NCBI RefSeq assembly: GCF_021653975.1
Contig: NZ_JAJKFK010000009.1
Location: 210,045-274,044 of the forward strand
Origin: Amycolatopsis sp. GM8
Lineage (GTDB): Bacteria > Actinomycetota > Actinomycetes > Mycobacteriales > Pseudonocardiaceae
DNA: 64,000 nucleotides
Reading direction: 5' to 3'
Part shown: positions 43,433 to 51,650 of the stretch, one piece after another
How the letters are laid out: the number at the start of each line of letters is the position of its first letter
How positions within the stretch are numbered: the first letter of the stretch is position 1
Notes under the pieces: generated by a model
The model's database searches: none
What the model saw: the letters and a program-made list of their open reading frames with translations, nothing else
Told to the model about the DNA's origin: nothing
Position numbers and translations under genes: made by a program

Positions 43433-46400
43433 GTGACCATGGTTCCCCAATGGCGGCGGAAGGCCGGTGGCGTGGTCGCCACGGTCGTCGAACTGGGTGC
43501 GGTGATGTCCATCGCACTGCTGATCTGGGGCGGGCACCACGGCTTCTACCGGTGGACGGTCGGGCTGTTCAGCCTGGTCAACATCCCGGCCGACTCGAAC
43601 CTGCTGATCGCGCTGGTGCTGGGCGTGCTGGGCGCGGCGCTGCGCAGGCGCAAGCGGGCCGCGCTCGACACGCTGATCCTGTTCCAGGTCGGCGGCCTGC
43701 TGCTGACCATCGCGTTCCAGGCGACCCTGCTGTGGGCGCCGGACCTGCTCGCCCGCGAGCGTCATCCGCACGTGCCGCTGGTGGGGCTGACCGTCACCGA
43801 CCTCATCACGGTCGGGCTGATCGTGTTCCTGCTCGCCTTGCGCCCGGCGTTCCCCGCCCGGCTCGCGCCCGGCGCCTGGCGGCACGCGCTGGTCGTGGGC
43901 GTGTCCGGGATCATGGCGGTGATCTTCGGCGGCTGGGCGCTGCTCATCGTCTGGCCGGGCACGCTGCACGGGCTCGGCGAGAGCTTCCTCTGGGCGGCCA
44001 ACCACGCGACCGGTGAGCTGCTGCAGCTGCGGCGGCTCGGGGTCCGCGAAGGCCCGGAGTGGATCGACCTGTTGCTCGACCTCGGCGGCACCCTCGTCGC
44101 CGTCGCCACGCTGTCCACGTTCTTCCGCGGCGTGCGCAGCCGCCGCCATCACACCGACGACGAGGAACTGCGGCTACGCGAGTTGCTGGCTAAGTTCGGC
44201 GAGGACGATTCGCTCGGGTACTTCGCCACGAGGCGCGACAAGAGCGTGGTCTTCGCGCCCAACGGCCGCGCCGCGGTGACCTACCGGGTGCTCGCGGGCA
44301 CGAGCATCGCGAGTGCCGACCCCGTCGGCGACGTCGAGGCCTGGCCGCAGGCGATCGAGGCGTGGCTGGCCGAGGCGCACACCTACGGCTGGGCGCCCGG
44401 GGTGCTGGGCGCGAGCGAGCGCGGCGCGCGGGCGTACGCGCGGGCCGGGTTGAAAGCGCTCGAACTCGGCGACGAAGCGATCCTCGACGTCCGCGAGTTC
44501 AGCCTGTCCGGCCCCGAACGGCGTTCGGTGCGGCAGGCGGTCAGCCGTATCGAACGCGCCGGTTACACGGCGATCGTCCGGCGCCACAACGAGATCACAC
44601 CGTCCGAAATGGACGAATTGGTGCAACGGGCGGAGCGCTGGCGCGGCGCGGAGATCGAGCGGGGCTTCTCCATGGCGCTGTCCCGGCTGGGCGACCCGAG
44701 CGACGGCCGGTGCGTGATGGTCGAGGCCTACGACGCGTCCGGCGCGCTGCGCGGGTTGCTGTCGTTCGTGCCGTGGGGCCGTCGTGGACTGTCGCTGGAC
44801 CTGATGCGGCGGGACCGCGACGGCGAGAACGGGCTGAACGAGTTCATGGTCGCCCGGCTTGTCGAGCAGGCCGGACGGTTCGGCGCGCAGCGGATTTCCC
44901 TGAACTTCGCCATGTTCCGGGCGGTTTTCGCGGCGGGGGAGCGGATCGGCGCGGGTCCGGTGGTGCGGGCGTGGCGCGCGGTGCTGGGTCTCGCGTCCCG
45001 GTTCTTCCAGCTGGAGTCGCTGTACCGGTCGAACGCGAAGTACAGCCCGGACTGGGAACCTCGGTTCGTCTGCTTCGTTTCGGCGCGCCGGCTCGCGCGG
45101 ATCAGCCTGGTCGCGGGCGCGCTGGAGGGTTTCCTGCCGTCCAGTTGGCGATCTCCGCGCAGGGCCATCGCCGGTGGCGGGGTGAGCGACGAGTTTCTGG
45201 CGCGGGTCAAGGAGATCGACGAGATCCGCACCGAGCCGCGGGCGCTGCGGCGGCCCGAGCAGGTGCGGGTGCGGATCGCGAAGCTGGACCGGTTGCGGGA
45301 GGCCGGTGTCGACCCGTACCCGGCCGGTTTCGTCCGCGACACCGTGCTCGCCGAGATCGTGGCCAAGTTCGCCGGGCTGCCCCCGGACAGCCACACCGGA
45401 TGCGAGGTGCGGGTGGCCGGACGGGTGGTGGCGCTGCGCGACCTCGGCGGGCTGTGTTTCGCCCGGTTGCGTGATTCCAGCGGCGAACTGCAGTTGATGC
45501 TCGCCGGCGACGAGTTGTGGCGCTCCGGCGTCGATCTCGGTGACCAGGTGGGCGTCCGCGGTGAGGTGGTGACGTCCCGGCGTGGCGAGCTTTCGGTGCG
45601 CGTCGACGAGTGGACCGTCACGGCGAAGTGCCTGCATCCGTTGCCGGACAAGCGAAAGGGCCTCGCCGACCCGGAGACCAGGGTGCGGCGGCGCTACCTC
45701 GACCCGGACCTGCCGGATCTGCTCCGGCTGCGTGGCACGGTTGTCCGGGCGGTGCGGGAACGCTTGTACGCCAACGATTTCCTCGAGGTCGAAACGCCGA
45801 TGCTGCAGACCGTCCACGGTGGTGCGAACGCGCGGCCGTTCGTGACGCACATCAACGCGTACGACATGCGGATGTACCTGCGGATCGCGCCGGAGCTGTA
45901 CCTCAAACGGCTGTGCGTGGCCGGGATGGACCGGGTGTTCGAGCTGAACCGGAACTTCCGCAACGAAGGCGTGGACGCGACGCACAACCCGGAGTTCACG
46001 ATGCTGGAGGCGTACCAGGCGTACGCCGACTACGACTCGATGCGGGTCCTGACCCGGGAGCTGGTGCAGCAGGCGGCGATCGCCGCGTACGGTGCCCCGG
46101 TGGTGCGGCGGGAGGACGGCGAGCACGATCTTTCCGGTGACTGGCCCGTGATCACGGTGCACGACGCGGTGTCGTCGGCGCTCGGGGAGTCCGTCACGCC
46201 GTCGACTCCCGTGGACACCTTGCGTGGTTACTGCTCAGCGGCGGGCGTTCCGGTTGCCGGTGAGGCGGGTCATGGCGACCTGGTGCTCGCCGCGTTCGAT
46301 CATCTCGTGGAGCCCCACACGGTCGAACCGACGTTCTACACGGACTACCCGACGGACGTTTCGCCGTTGACACGGCAGCATCGCGGGGATCCGCGGCTGG

Positions 46401-46684
46401 CAGAGAGGTGGGATCTCGTCGCGTTCGGCTCGGAAATCGGGACGGCGTATACGGAACTGACGGATCCACTGGAGCAGCGCCGCCGGCTGGAAGAGCAATC
46501 GCTGCGCGCCGCGAGCGGTGATGTGGAGGCGATGGAGCTCGACGAGGACTTCCTGCAGGCGCTGGAGCACGGCATGCCGCCGACCGGCGGGCTCGGGCTG
46601 GGGGTCGACCGCCTGCTGATGATGCTGACCGGCGCGTCGATCCGGCAGACGGTGCCGTTCCCGTTCACCCGCCCCCGCTCATGA
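43433..46684 (+). CDS. lysX: Bifunctional lysylphosphatidylglycerol synthase / lysyl-tRNA synthetase LysX
   Basis: A 1083-residue fusion. The N-terminal part (about 1-230) has six or so TM helices. A DUF2156 aminoacyl-transferase domain (about 250-560) moves lysine from Lys-tRNA to phosphatidylglycerol. The C-terminal class II LysRS (about 590-1083) has an OB fold, motif 2 FELNRNFRNEGVDATHNPEF and motif 3 GLGLGVDRLLMML. The product lowers surface charge and protects from cationic peptides, as in M. tuberculosis. Start GTG 43433 or ATG 43439. A separate LysRS for translation is expected elsewhere. Confidence 0.95.
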   Translation: MTMVPQWRRKAGGVVATVVELGAVMSIALLIWGGHHGFYRWTVGLFSLVNIPADSNLLIALVLGVLGAALRRRKRAALDTLILFQVGGLLLTIAFQATLLWAPDLLARERHPHVPLVGLTVTDLITVGLIVFLLALRPAFPARLAPGAWRHALVVGVSGIMAVIFGGWALLIVWPGTLHGLGESFLWAANHATGELLQLRRLGVREGPEWIDLLLDLGGTLVAVATLSTFFRGVRSRRHHTDDEELRLRELLAKFGEDDSLGYFATRRDKSVVFAPNGRAAVTYRVLAGTSIASADPVGDVEAWPQAIEAWLAEAHTYGWAPGVLGASERGARAYARAGLKALELGDEAILDVREFSLSGPERRSVRQAVSRIERAGYTAIVRRHNEITPSEMDELVQRAERWRGAEIERGFSMALSRLGDPSDGRCVMVEAYDASGALRGLLSFVPWGRRGLSLDLMRRDRDGENGLNEFMVARLVEQAGRFGAQRISLNFAMFRAVFAAGERIGAGPVVRAWRAVLGLASRFFQLESLYRSNAKYSPDWEPRFVCFVSARRLARISLVAGALEGFLPSSWRSPRRAIAGGGVSDEFLARVKEIDEIRTEPRALRRPEQVRVRIAKLDRLREAGVDPYPAGFVRDTVLAEIVAKFAGLPPDSHTGCEVRVAGRVVALRDLGGLCFARLRDSSGELQLMLAGDELWRSGVDLGDQVGVRGEVVTSRRGELSVRVDEWTVTAKCLHPLPDKRKGLADPETRVRRRYLDPDLPDLLRLRGTVVRAVRERLYANDFLEVETPMLQTVHGGANARPFVTHINAYDMRMYLRIAPELYLKRLCVAGMDRVFELNRNFRNEGVDATHNPEFTMLEAYQAYADYDSMRVLTRELVQQAAIAAYGAPVVRREDGEHDLSGDWPVITVHDAVSSALGESVTPSTPVDTLRGYCSAAGVPVAGEAGHGDLVLAAFDHLVEPHTVEPTFYTDYPTDVSPLTRQHRGDPRLAERWDLVAFGSEIGTAYTELTDPLEQRRRLEEQSLRAASGDVEAMELDEDFLQALEHGMPPTGGLGLGVDRLLMMLTGASIRQTVPFPFTRPRS

Positions 46685-46772
46685 TTCCCTTGCGGCACAA
46701 GGAATTCCCAAAACTGTCGGACCCCGGTGCGAGGATGTCCCCACTGACCGTCTTCCACCGAAGGAGCACCTC

Positions 46773-47360
46773 ATGTCCGGCAACGTCCGACCCGTCCGCG
46801 ACGAGCGCGATGGCCTGCTCGCCTTCCTCGCCCAGCAGCGGTATGTCCTGCGCCTGACCGCTTACGGCCTGACCGACGCGCAGGCGCGGCTCGTGCCCAG
46901 TGACAGTGCGCTGAGCATCGGTGGCCTGCTCAAGCACGTCACCAGCACCGAGCGTGGCTGGATGAACACCGTGCTGCAACGACCACCCGAGGGCACGATG
47001 GAGGAGAGAGCGGGCGAGTACCTGGACGATTTCCAGTTCACCGAGGACGACACGCTGCCCGCCGTGATCGCCGATTACGAGCTGGCGGGGCGGGAGACGG
47101 AGGAGATCATCGCCGGTATCGCGGACCTGGGCCAGCCGGTTCCGGTGCCCAAGGGCGTCCCGTGGTTCCCGGACGACATTGACGCGTGGTCGGTCCGGTG
47201 GGTCCTGCTACACCTGATCCAGGAGACCGCGCGCCATGCCGGACATGCCGACATCGTCCGCGAGCACATCGACGGCGCCACCGCCTTCCCCCTGATGGCC
47301 GCCGCCGAAGACTGGCCCGCCACCCCCTGGATGACCCCCTGGCAACCAACCCCAACCTGA
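46773..47360 (+). CDS. DinB-family (mycothiol transferase-like) protein
   Basis: A 195-residue four-helix-bundle protein of the DinB/DUF664 family. The three metal-ligand histidines are apparent in GGLLKHVTSTERGW and HLIQETARHAGHADIVREH. Members in actinobacteria often act as mycothiol-dependent S-transferases. ATG 46773 has GAAGGAGC upstream. It stands alone, 88 bases after lysX, and is followed by the long 21-bp repeat region. Confidence 0.9.
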   Translation: MSGNVRPVRDERDGLLAFLAQQRYVLRLTAYGLTDAQARLVPSDSALSIGGLLKHVTSTERGWMNTVLQRPPEGTMEERAGEYLDDFQFTEDDTLPAVIADYELAGRETEEIIAGIADLGQPVPVPKGVPWFPDDIDAWSVRWVLLHLIQETARHAGHADIVREHIDGATAFPLMAAAEDWPATPWMTPWQPTPT

Positions 47361-47462
47361 CCCGCTCGTTCGCACCCGGGCCCGTCCGCCCCACTCCGCC
47401 CGGCTCGGCCCGGCTCGCTCGCGCCCGGCCCGCTCGCCCGGCCCGGCTCGCCCGCCCGCTCC

Positions 47463-47651
47463 GCGAGTCCGACTCTCGCGCCCGCGAGTCCGACCCTCAC
47501 GCCCGCGAGTCCGACCCTCACGACTCCGAGTCCGACGCCCGGAACGGCGAGTTCGACGCTCACGACCGCGAGTTAGACGCCCGGAACGGCGAGTTCGACG
47601 TCCAGAACCGCGAGTCCGACCCTCGCGACGCCGAGCCCGACCCTCACGGCG
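47463..47651. repeat. 21-bp repeat array, CGAGTCCGAC type, nine direct units
   Basis: Nine contiguous units of exactly 21 bp begin at 47463 and follow every 21 bases to 47651. Core CGAGTCCGAC (variants GAGTTCGAC, GAGTTAGAC, GAGCCCGAC), with a second conserved CTCACG or CCGGAACG near each unit's end. All run in one direction, unlike the inverted array at 37011. The array lies downstream of the DinB gene, with a GC-rich simple sequence before it, and it passes into the related GTTTGCC-type array 3 bases later. Confidence 0.9.
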
Positions 47652-47654
47652 GCC

Positions 47655-47758
47655 GTGTTTGCGTCTTGTGCGGGCGTGTTTGCTGCCCACGTTGGTGAGT
47701 TGCCGCTCGTGTCGGTGAGTTTGCCGCCTGCGTCGGTGGGTTTGCCGCTCTCGCCGGT
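47655..47758. repeat. 21-bp repeat array, GTGTTTGCC type, five units
   Basis: Units begin at 47655, 47676, 47697 (20 bp), 47717 and 47738 with the core GTGTTTGC / GAGTTTGCCGC and a conserved GTCGGT end. It follows the CGAGTCCGAC array nearly in phase, and the two unit types can be aligned at about 13 of 21 positions (GAGTT-G and CACG kept), which suggests a shared origin. Confidence 0.82.
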
Positions 47759-48060
47759 AGAGGGTGTAGCTCGGTCTGGCGCATCGTTGCCGGGGTAGGG
47801 CTTGAGGTTTTCCGACGGTGGAGGTTCCTACGCCTTCCATCCGAAAGATCTCGACGTGCGTGACGCTGCCCCTCCAGCCGGGTTCGGCCGCCCGGTTCTG
47901 ACCGCCCGCTGCTGACTAGAGGGCCTGGGCCTGGAGGTCGTTGGCCAGCGACTTGATCCCGGTCGAGCATCTCGGACATCAGCGCCGTGAGGTGCGCTCC
48001 TGCTCGCGGCCTGGATCGCCGCCGCGCCGCCGCCCCCGGCCGATGGAGCGGTGGTGCGGG
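47759..48060. other. Intergenic region, no intact gene
   Basis: Between the repeats and the TetR stop lies about 300 bp without a convincing gene. On the minus strand near 47915-47955 a short stretch reads IKSLANDLQAQAL and a stop, preceded in another frame by LTALMSEMLDR, which may be the C-terminal relic of a lost gene. I could not identify it. Confidence 0.35.
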
Positions 48061-48636
48061 CTACCGGTCGTCGTCGTCCCCGGCGGCGACGGTGTCGAGT
48101 GCTCGCTCGAGGTACGTCGTGAGCCGCTCGATGTCGGCGTGCTTGAACGCGGTGTCGCCGATGATGCTGCGCAACATGCGCACCCCGGTGCACATCGACA
48201 GCAGAAGTGCCGCTCGCGCCGTCGCATCGTCGCCGGGGAGTTGCTCGGCGAGCTGTCGCTGCGAGCTCGTCTCGAGGCGCTGCCGCATGATCTCCGCCGC
48301 CTGCGGGTTCGATGCGGAGCGGAGGATGAGCAGCATCGGGTGGGGGTCGTCGTTCTCGGCAGTGAGTGCGTCCAGGGCGGCGGCCCGGTTGGTGCCGCTC
48401 ACGCCGATGAGTGACTTCTGGAAGAGCTCTGCCACCACCTCGGTGAACAGGCCCTCCTTCGACCCGAAGTACCGGGTGATCAGACGCGGATCGACTCCCG
48501 CGTTCCCGGCGATCTCGCGCGTCCCGGTGCCGTCGAACCCGGAACGGCTGAACGCGGTGAGGGCGGAATCGAGGATGGCCCGCTTGGTCGCCGCGGCGTC
48601 GCGCGGGCGTGCGCTCCGTCGCGTGGTCTCGGCCAT
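48061..48636 (-). CDS. TetR-family repressor
   Basis: A 191-residue regulator. The N-terminal HTH (about 18-65; ILDSALTAFSRSGFDGTGTREIAGNAGVD, then RYFGSKEGLF) is standard and the C-terminal domain (DUF-type, NDDPHPMLLILRSASNPQAAE) resembles the TetR_C of actinobacterial efflux or reductase regulators. ATG 48636 lies 6 bases after TAACCT, likely leaderless. It is divergent from an aldo-keto reductase, and three 23-bp repeats lie between the two, so it probably controls itself and that gene. Confidence 0.9.
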   Translation of the reverse strand: MAETTRRSARPRDAAATKRAILDSALTAFSRSGFDGTGTREIAGNAGVDPRLITRYFGSKEGLFTEVVAELFQKSLIGVSGTNRAAALDALTAENDDPHPMLLILRSASNPQAAEIMRQRLETSSQRQLAEQLPGDDATARAALLLSMCTGVRMLRSIIGDTAFKHADIERLTTYLERALDTVAAGDDDDR

Positions 48637-48675
48637 ACGTCGAGGTTAACCCATGAGATCCGCCATGTCTGCATT

Positions 48676-48735
48676 TGGGGACTTGCGTTGTCCTCGACTG
48701 GGGACTTATGGTGTCCTCAGTTGGGGACTTAGCGC
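48676..48735. promoter_or_regulatory. Triple 23-bp direct repeat, probable TetR operator
   Basis: Units start at 48676, 48699 and 48722. Each begins TGGGGACTT, and the first two carry TGTCCTC 13 bases on, so each has a dyad GGGAC...GTCC. The third unit is half (TGGGGACTTAGCG). Position between the divergent TetR and reductase genes, and dyad within each repeat, point to cooperative binding of TetR dimers. Confidence 0.65.
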
Positions 48736-48773
48736 GCTGCCGCGTCGCGACGACGAACACGAAAGGCATGACC

Positions 48774-49793
48774 ATGACTGGATCAATTCCCACCCGCGCC
48801 CTGGGCACCGAGCGTCTGACCGTCGGGGCCGTCGGCTACGGCGCGATGAGTTTCGCCGACGTCTATGGCCAGAGTGGCTACGACAAGGACGAGAGCGCGC
48901 GCGCCATCCTGGCCCGTGCCGCGACACTCGGGGTGACGATGATCGACACCGCGGACGTCTACGGGCCGAGCGAGGAGATCCTTGGACGGGCACTCGACGG
49001 GCATCGGGAGGACTTCGTCGTCGCGACGAAGTTCGGTATCCGGATGTCCGCGGAGCCGAACGTGCCCCCGAAGATCGACGGTACCCGCGCCTACATGCGC
49101 CAGCAGCTCGACCAGTCGCTGCGCCGCCTCGGGACCGATTACGTCGATCTCTATTACGCGCACCGCATCGACCCGGACACGCCGATCGAGGACACGGTCG
49201 GCTGGATGGCGGAGCTCGTCGCGGAGGGCAAGGTACGGCACCTGGGACTGTCCGAAGCTGCTGCCGACACACTCCGCCGGGCGAACAGTGTCCACCCGAT
49301 CGCCGCGGTGCAGACCGAGTGGTCGCTGTGGCAGCGCGGCATCGAGGACGAGGTCCTCCCGACAGCACGGGAGCTCGGGATCGCCGTCGTCCCCTGGTCC
49401 CCGCTCGGTCACGGCGCGCTCACCGCGACCATGCCTTCCCGCGACGAGATGACGGAGACCGACAGCCGCCGGCTGGTGCCGTACTTCTCCGAGGAGCACT
49501 TCGACGCGAACCAGGCCACGCTCGCGATCGTTCGCCGGATCGCGGCCGAGGTCGAGGCAGAACCCGGTCAGGTCGCGCTGGCGTGGCTGCTACACCAGGG
49601 TGACGACGTCGTCCCGATCCCGGGAACGCGTCGCGAGCGTTACCTCGAGCAGAACGCCGCAGCAGCGTTCGTCGCGCTGAGCCCCGACCAGCTGGCCGAC
49701 CTCGCCACGATCCGTGTCCACGGGGCGCGCTACGAAGGAATGGGTGCGATCCCGAACTGGAACGACGGCGTCACCCCGCCGCGGGTCGCCTGA
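48774..49793 (+). CDS. Aldo/keto reductase
   Basis: A 339-residue NADPH-dependent TIM-barrel reductase. The catalytic tetrad is present: Asp and Tyr in MIDTADVYGPSEE, Lys in VVATKFGI and His in YYAHRID. VPIPGTRRERYLEQN is the cofactor-phosphate motif. The substrate is not evident. ATG 48774 has GAAAGG 7 bases upstream; ATG 48768 is also possible but too close to it. Expression is probably controlled by the divergent TetR through the triple repeat. Confidence 0.92.
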   Translation: MTGSIPTRALGTERLTVGAVGYGAMSFADVYGQSGYDKDESARAILARAATLGVTMIDTADVYGPSEEILGRALDGHREDFVVATKFGIRMSAEPNVPPKIDGTRAYMRQQLDQSLRRLGTDYVDLYYAHRIDPDTPIEDTVGWMAELVAEGKVRHLGLSEAAADTLRRANSVHPIAAVQTEWSLWQRGIEDEVLPTARELGIAVVPWSPLGHGALTATMPSRDEMTETDSRRLVPYFSEEHFDANQATLAIVRRIAAEVEAEPGQVALAWLLHQGDDVVPIPGTRRERYLEQNAAAAFVALSPDQLADLATIRVHGARYEGMGAIPNWNDGVTPPRVA

Positions 49794-49838
49794 CCGCGAC
49801 GGCGCAGGCTCGACCACCCGGCAGCCATAGGGCAGCAG

Positions 49839-50375
49839 CTAGAACAGTGTCGGTTCGTCGGCCCGGGCGCCTTCGATCACCAGCATCCGGCGCTTGGTCT
49901 CCACGCCGCCGGGCGCGGAGAACCCGACCATCTTGCCGTCGGCGCCCAGCACCCGATGGCAGGGCACGACGATCGGAAAGGGGTTACGTCCCAAGGCCCG
50001 TCCCACCGCCTGTGCCGAACCCGGCATGCCCAGCCGGCTCGCGACGTCGCCGTAGGTGAGCGTCTTCCCGGGCGGGATCGTGCGCGCGATCTCGTAGACG
50101 CGCCGATGGAAGTCCGGCACGCCGCCGAGATCGAGCGGGATCTGGAGCAGATCGCGTGATTCGCCGCGCAACAGGGCGACGATGTCGGCGATCGCCTGCC
50201 GGACCGGCTCCGGCGGCTCGGTCTCGGCGGCGTCGGGATAGCTTGCGTGCAAACGTGCGCGGGTCAGCCCGGCGCTGCCGTCGGGCAGACGCACGCCGAC
50301 CACACCGCCCTCACCCCAGGCGATGCCGCAGTGCCCGATGGCGGTGCCGAACACCGCAAAGCCTTGCGCCGTCAT
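49839..50375 (-). CDS. ogt: Methylated-DNA-protein cysteine methyltransferase
   Basis: A suicidal repair protein of 178 residues that takes methyl groups from O6-methylguanine in DNA. The active-site motif PCHRV is intact, with the DNA-binding helix stretch GDVASRLGMPGSAQAVGRALGRNP before it. It lacks an AlkA or Ada fusion. It follows the VOC gene in the same direction by 6 bases, forming a pair. Confidence 0.95.
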   Translation of the reverse strand: MTAQGFAVFGTAIGHCGIAWGEGGVVGVRLPDGSAGLTRARLHASYPDAAETEPPEPVRQAIADIVALLRGESRDLLQIPLDLGGVPDFHRRVYEIARTIPPGKTLTYGDVASRLGMPGSAQAVGRALGRNPFPIVVPCHRVLGADGKMVGFSAPGGVETKRRMLVIEGARADEPTLF

Positions 50376-50381
50376 AGCCCG

Positions 50382-50738
50382 CTAATTCTCCGGCACGAGA
50401 CAGAACGGGTGGCCTTCGGGGTCGGTGAGCACGGTCCAGTCGGCGCCGCCCGGCTGGAAGTCCGGCCTGCCGGCACCGAGCGCGAGCAGTTCGTGCGCGG
50501 TCGCGCCGACGTCGGCAACGGTGAAGTCGAGGTGGAAATGCTTGCCGTCGTCGGGCCAGCCCGGCGACCGGTATCCCGCGATCCGCTGGAAACCCAGCTG
50601 GATCGTCCCGTTGCCACGCAGATACGCGGTGTCCGCGTCGCTGGAGGTGATGTCCCAGCCGGTGACCTTCGAATAGAACCCGGCGAGCGCGCCCGGGTCC
50701 GCGCAGTCGATCACGACGGCGGCGAGTACGGCTGTCAT
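50382..50738 (-). CDS. VOC-family (glyoxalase/bleomycin resistance-like) protein
   Basis: A 118-residue two-beta-alpha-beta-beta-beta protein with one VOC fold (VIDCADPGALAGFYSKVTGWD ... HLDFTVADVGATAHELLALGA ... DPEGHPFCLVPE). Metal or ligand sites cannot be pinned down. Its activity is unknown; the group includes fosfomycin or bleomycin resistance proteins and glyoxalases. ATG 50738 is divergent from the AraC gene (111 bp between) and it lies upstream of ogt. Confidence 0.85.
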   Translation of the reverse strand: MTAVLAAVVIDCADPGALAGFYSKVTGWDITSSDADTAYLRGNGTIQLGFQRIAGYRSPGWPDDGKHFHLDFTVADVGATAHELLALGAGRPDFQPGGADWTVLTDPEGHPFCLVPEN

Positions 50739-50849
50739 GGAAACTCCTTTCGTTTTCCTTGCCCCGCAAGCCTGCCGTCACTCGTGCCGTGCGTATTGAA
50801 GATTCTTGCGCGCCCGGAATTGTCGTACCCCCGGCGTAGCTTCCGGGAC

Positions 50850-51650
50850 ATGCGCTCCGCCGTCGAACTGGCCGCGCGGCCGGAGTTCGCCGTGCACACG
50901 GTGTCGTGCCGAGACGACCACCGTGGCTGGTCGCCGCCCGAGCATCGGCAAGGCTACGGGCTGGTTCTCGTGCGCCGAGGCCGTTTCCGTCGCCGTGCGG
51001 AGGGCGTGACCGCCGACGTCGATCCGACGATCGGTTATCTCAGCCTGCCCGGTGCCGAGGAACGCTTCGCGCATCCGGCCGGCGGGGATCTCTGCACGTC
51101 GATCAGCCTCAGCCCCGAACTGTGGCACTCGATGACCCACGACCGCGTGGGCGGAAGCCTCTATGTCGACGCGCGACTCGACTTCGCGCACCGCAGAGTC
51201 CTGGCCGCCGCGGCGAAAGGCGATGTCGACTACGCCCTCACCGAGCAACTGCTGACGCTCGTCGCCACGGCCCTGCGCCGCCGCGAGCCGCTTCGTCCCG
51301 AAAGGACTCTCGTGGCCCGTGCCCGCGCGGCGATCCAGGCCGACCACCCGGCGTCGAGCAGCCTGCTCTCGTTGGCCGGGCTACTCGGCGTTTCGCCCTA
51401 CAAACTGAGCCGCGCGTTCTCCCGCGAGCTGGGGATTTCGCTTACACAGTACCGGAATCGCGTGCGCGTGGGCCGGGCCCTGGACCGCCTCGAAGCCGGC
51501 GAGCCGGACCTGGCGGGCCTCGCCGCCGACCTCGGTTTCGCCGACCAGGCCCATCTGACCCGCACCGTCCGCGACCACTGCGGCCGCACCCCGGCGGCCC
51601 TGCGTCGTGAACTCAGCCGCGCTGAGCCCCTTCACGCCAACCGTTCGTGA
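50850..51650 (+). CDS. AraC-family regulator
   Basis: A 266-residue transcription factor with an N-terminal cupin-like sensor domain and a C-terminal double HTH (about 155-255; LSLAGLLGVSPYKLSRAFSREL and LAADLGFADQAHLTRTVRDHCG). ATG 50850 is 7 bases after TAGCTT and lacks a ribosome site. Longer frames upstream are shadows of the VOC and ogt genes. It may regulate the divergent VOC-ogt pair. The 3' end overlaps nadE by 38 bases. Confidence 0.9.
   Translation: MRSAVELAARPEFAVHTVSCRDDHRGWSPPEHRQGYGLVLVRRGRFRRRAEGVTADVDPTIGYLSLPGAEERFAHPAGGDLCTSISLSPELWHSMTHDRVGGSLYVDARLDFAHRRVLAAAAKGDVDYALTEQLLTLVATALRRREPLRPERTLVARARAAIQADHPASSSLLSLAGLLGVSPYKLSRAFSRELGISLTQYRNRVRVGRALDRLEAGEPDLAGLAADLGFADQAHLTRTVRDHCGRTPAALRRELSRAEPLHANRS

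Noticed and set aside
43310..43517. PanB start at 43517
   Set aside because: The added residues run into lysX and are not PanB-like.
47463..47758. CRISPR array from regular repeats
   Set aside because: Units are contiguous 21-mers with drifting sequence and no unique spacers of 30 or so bases. No cas genes are present.
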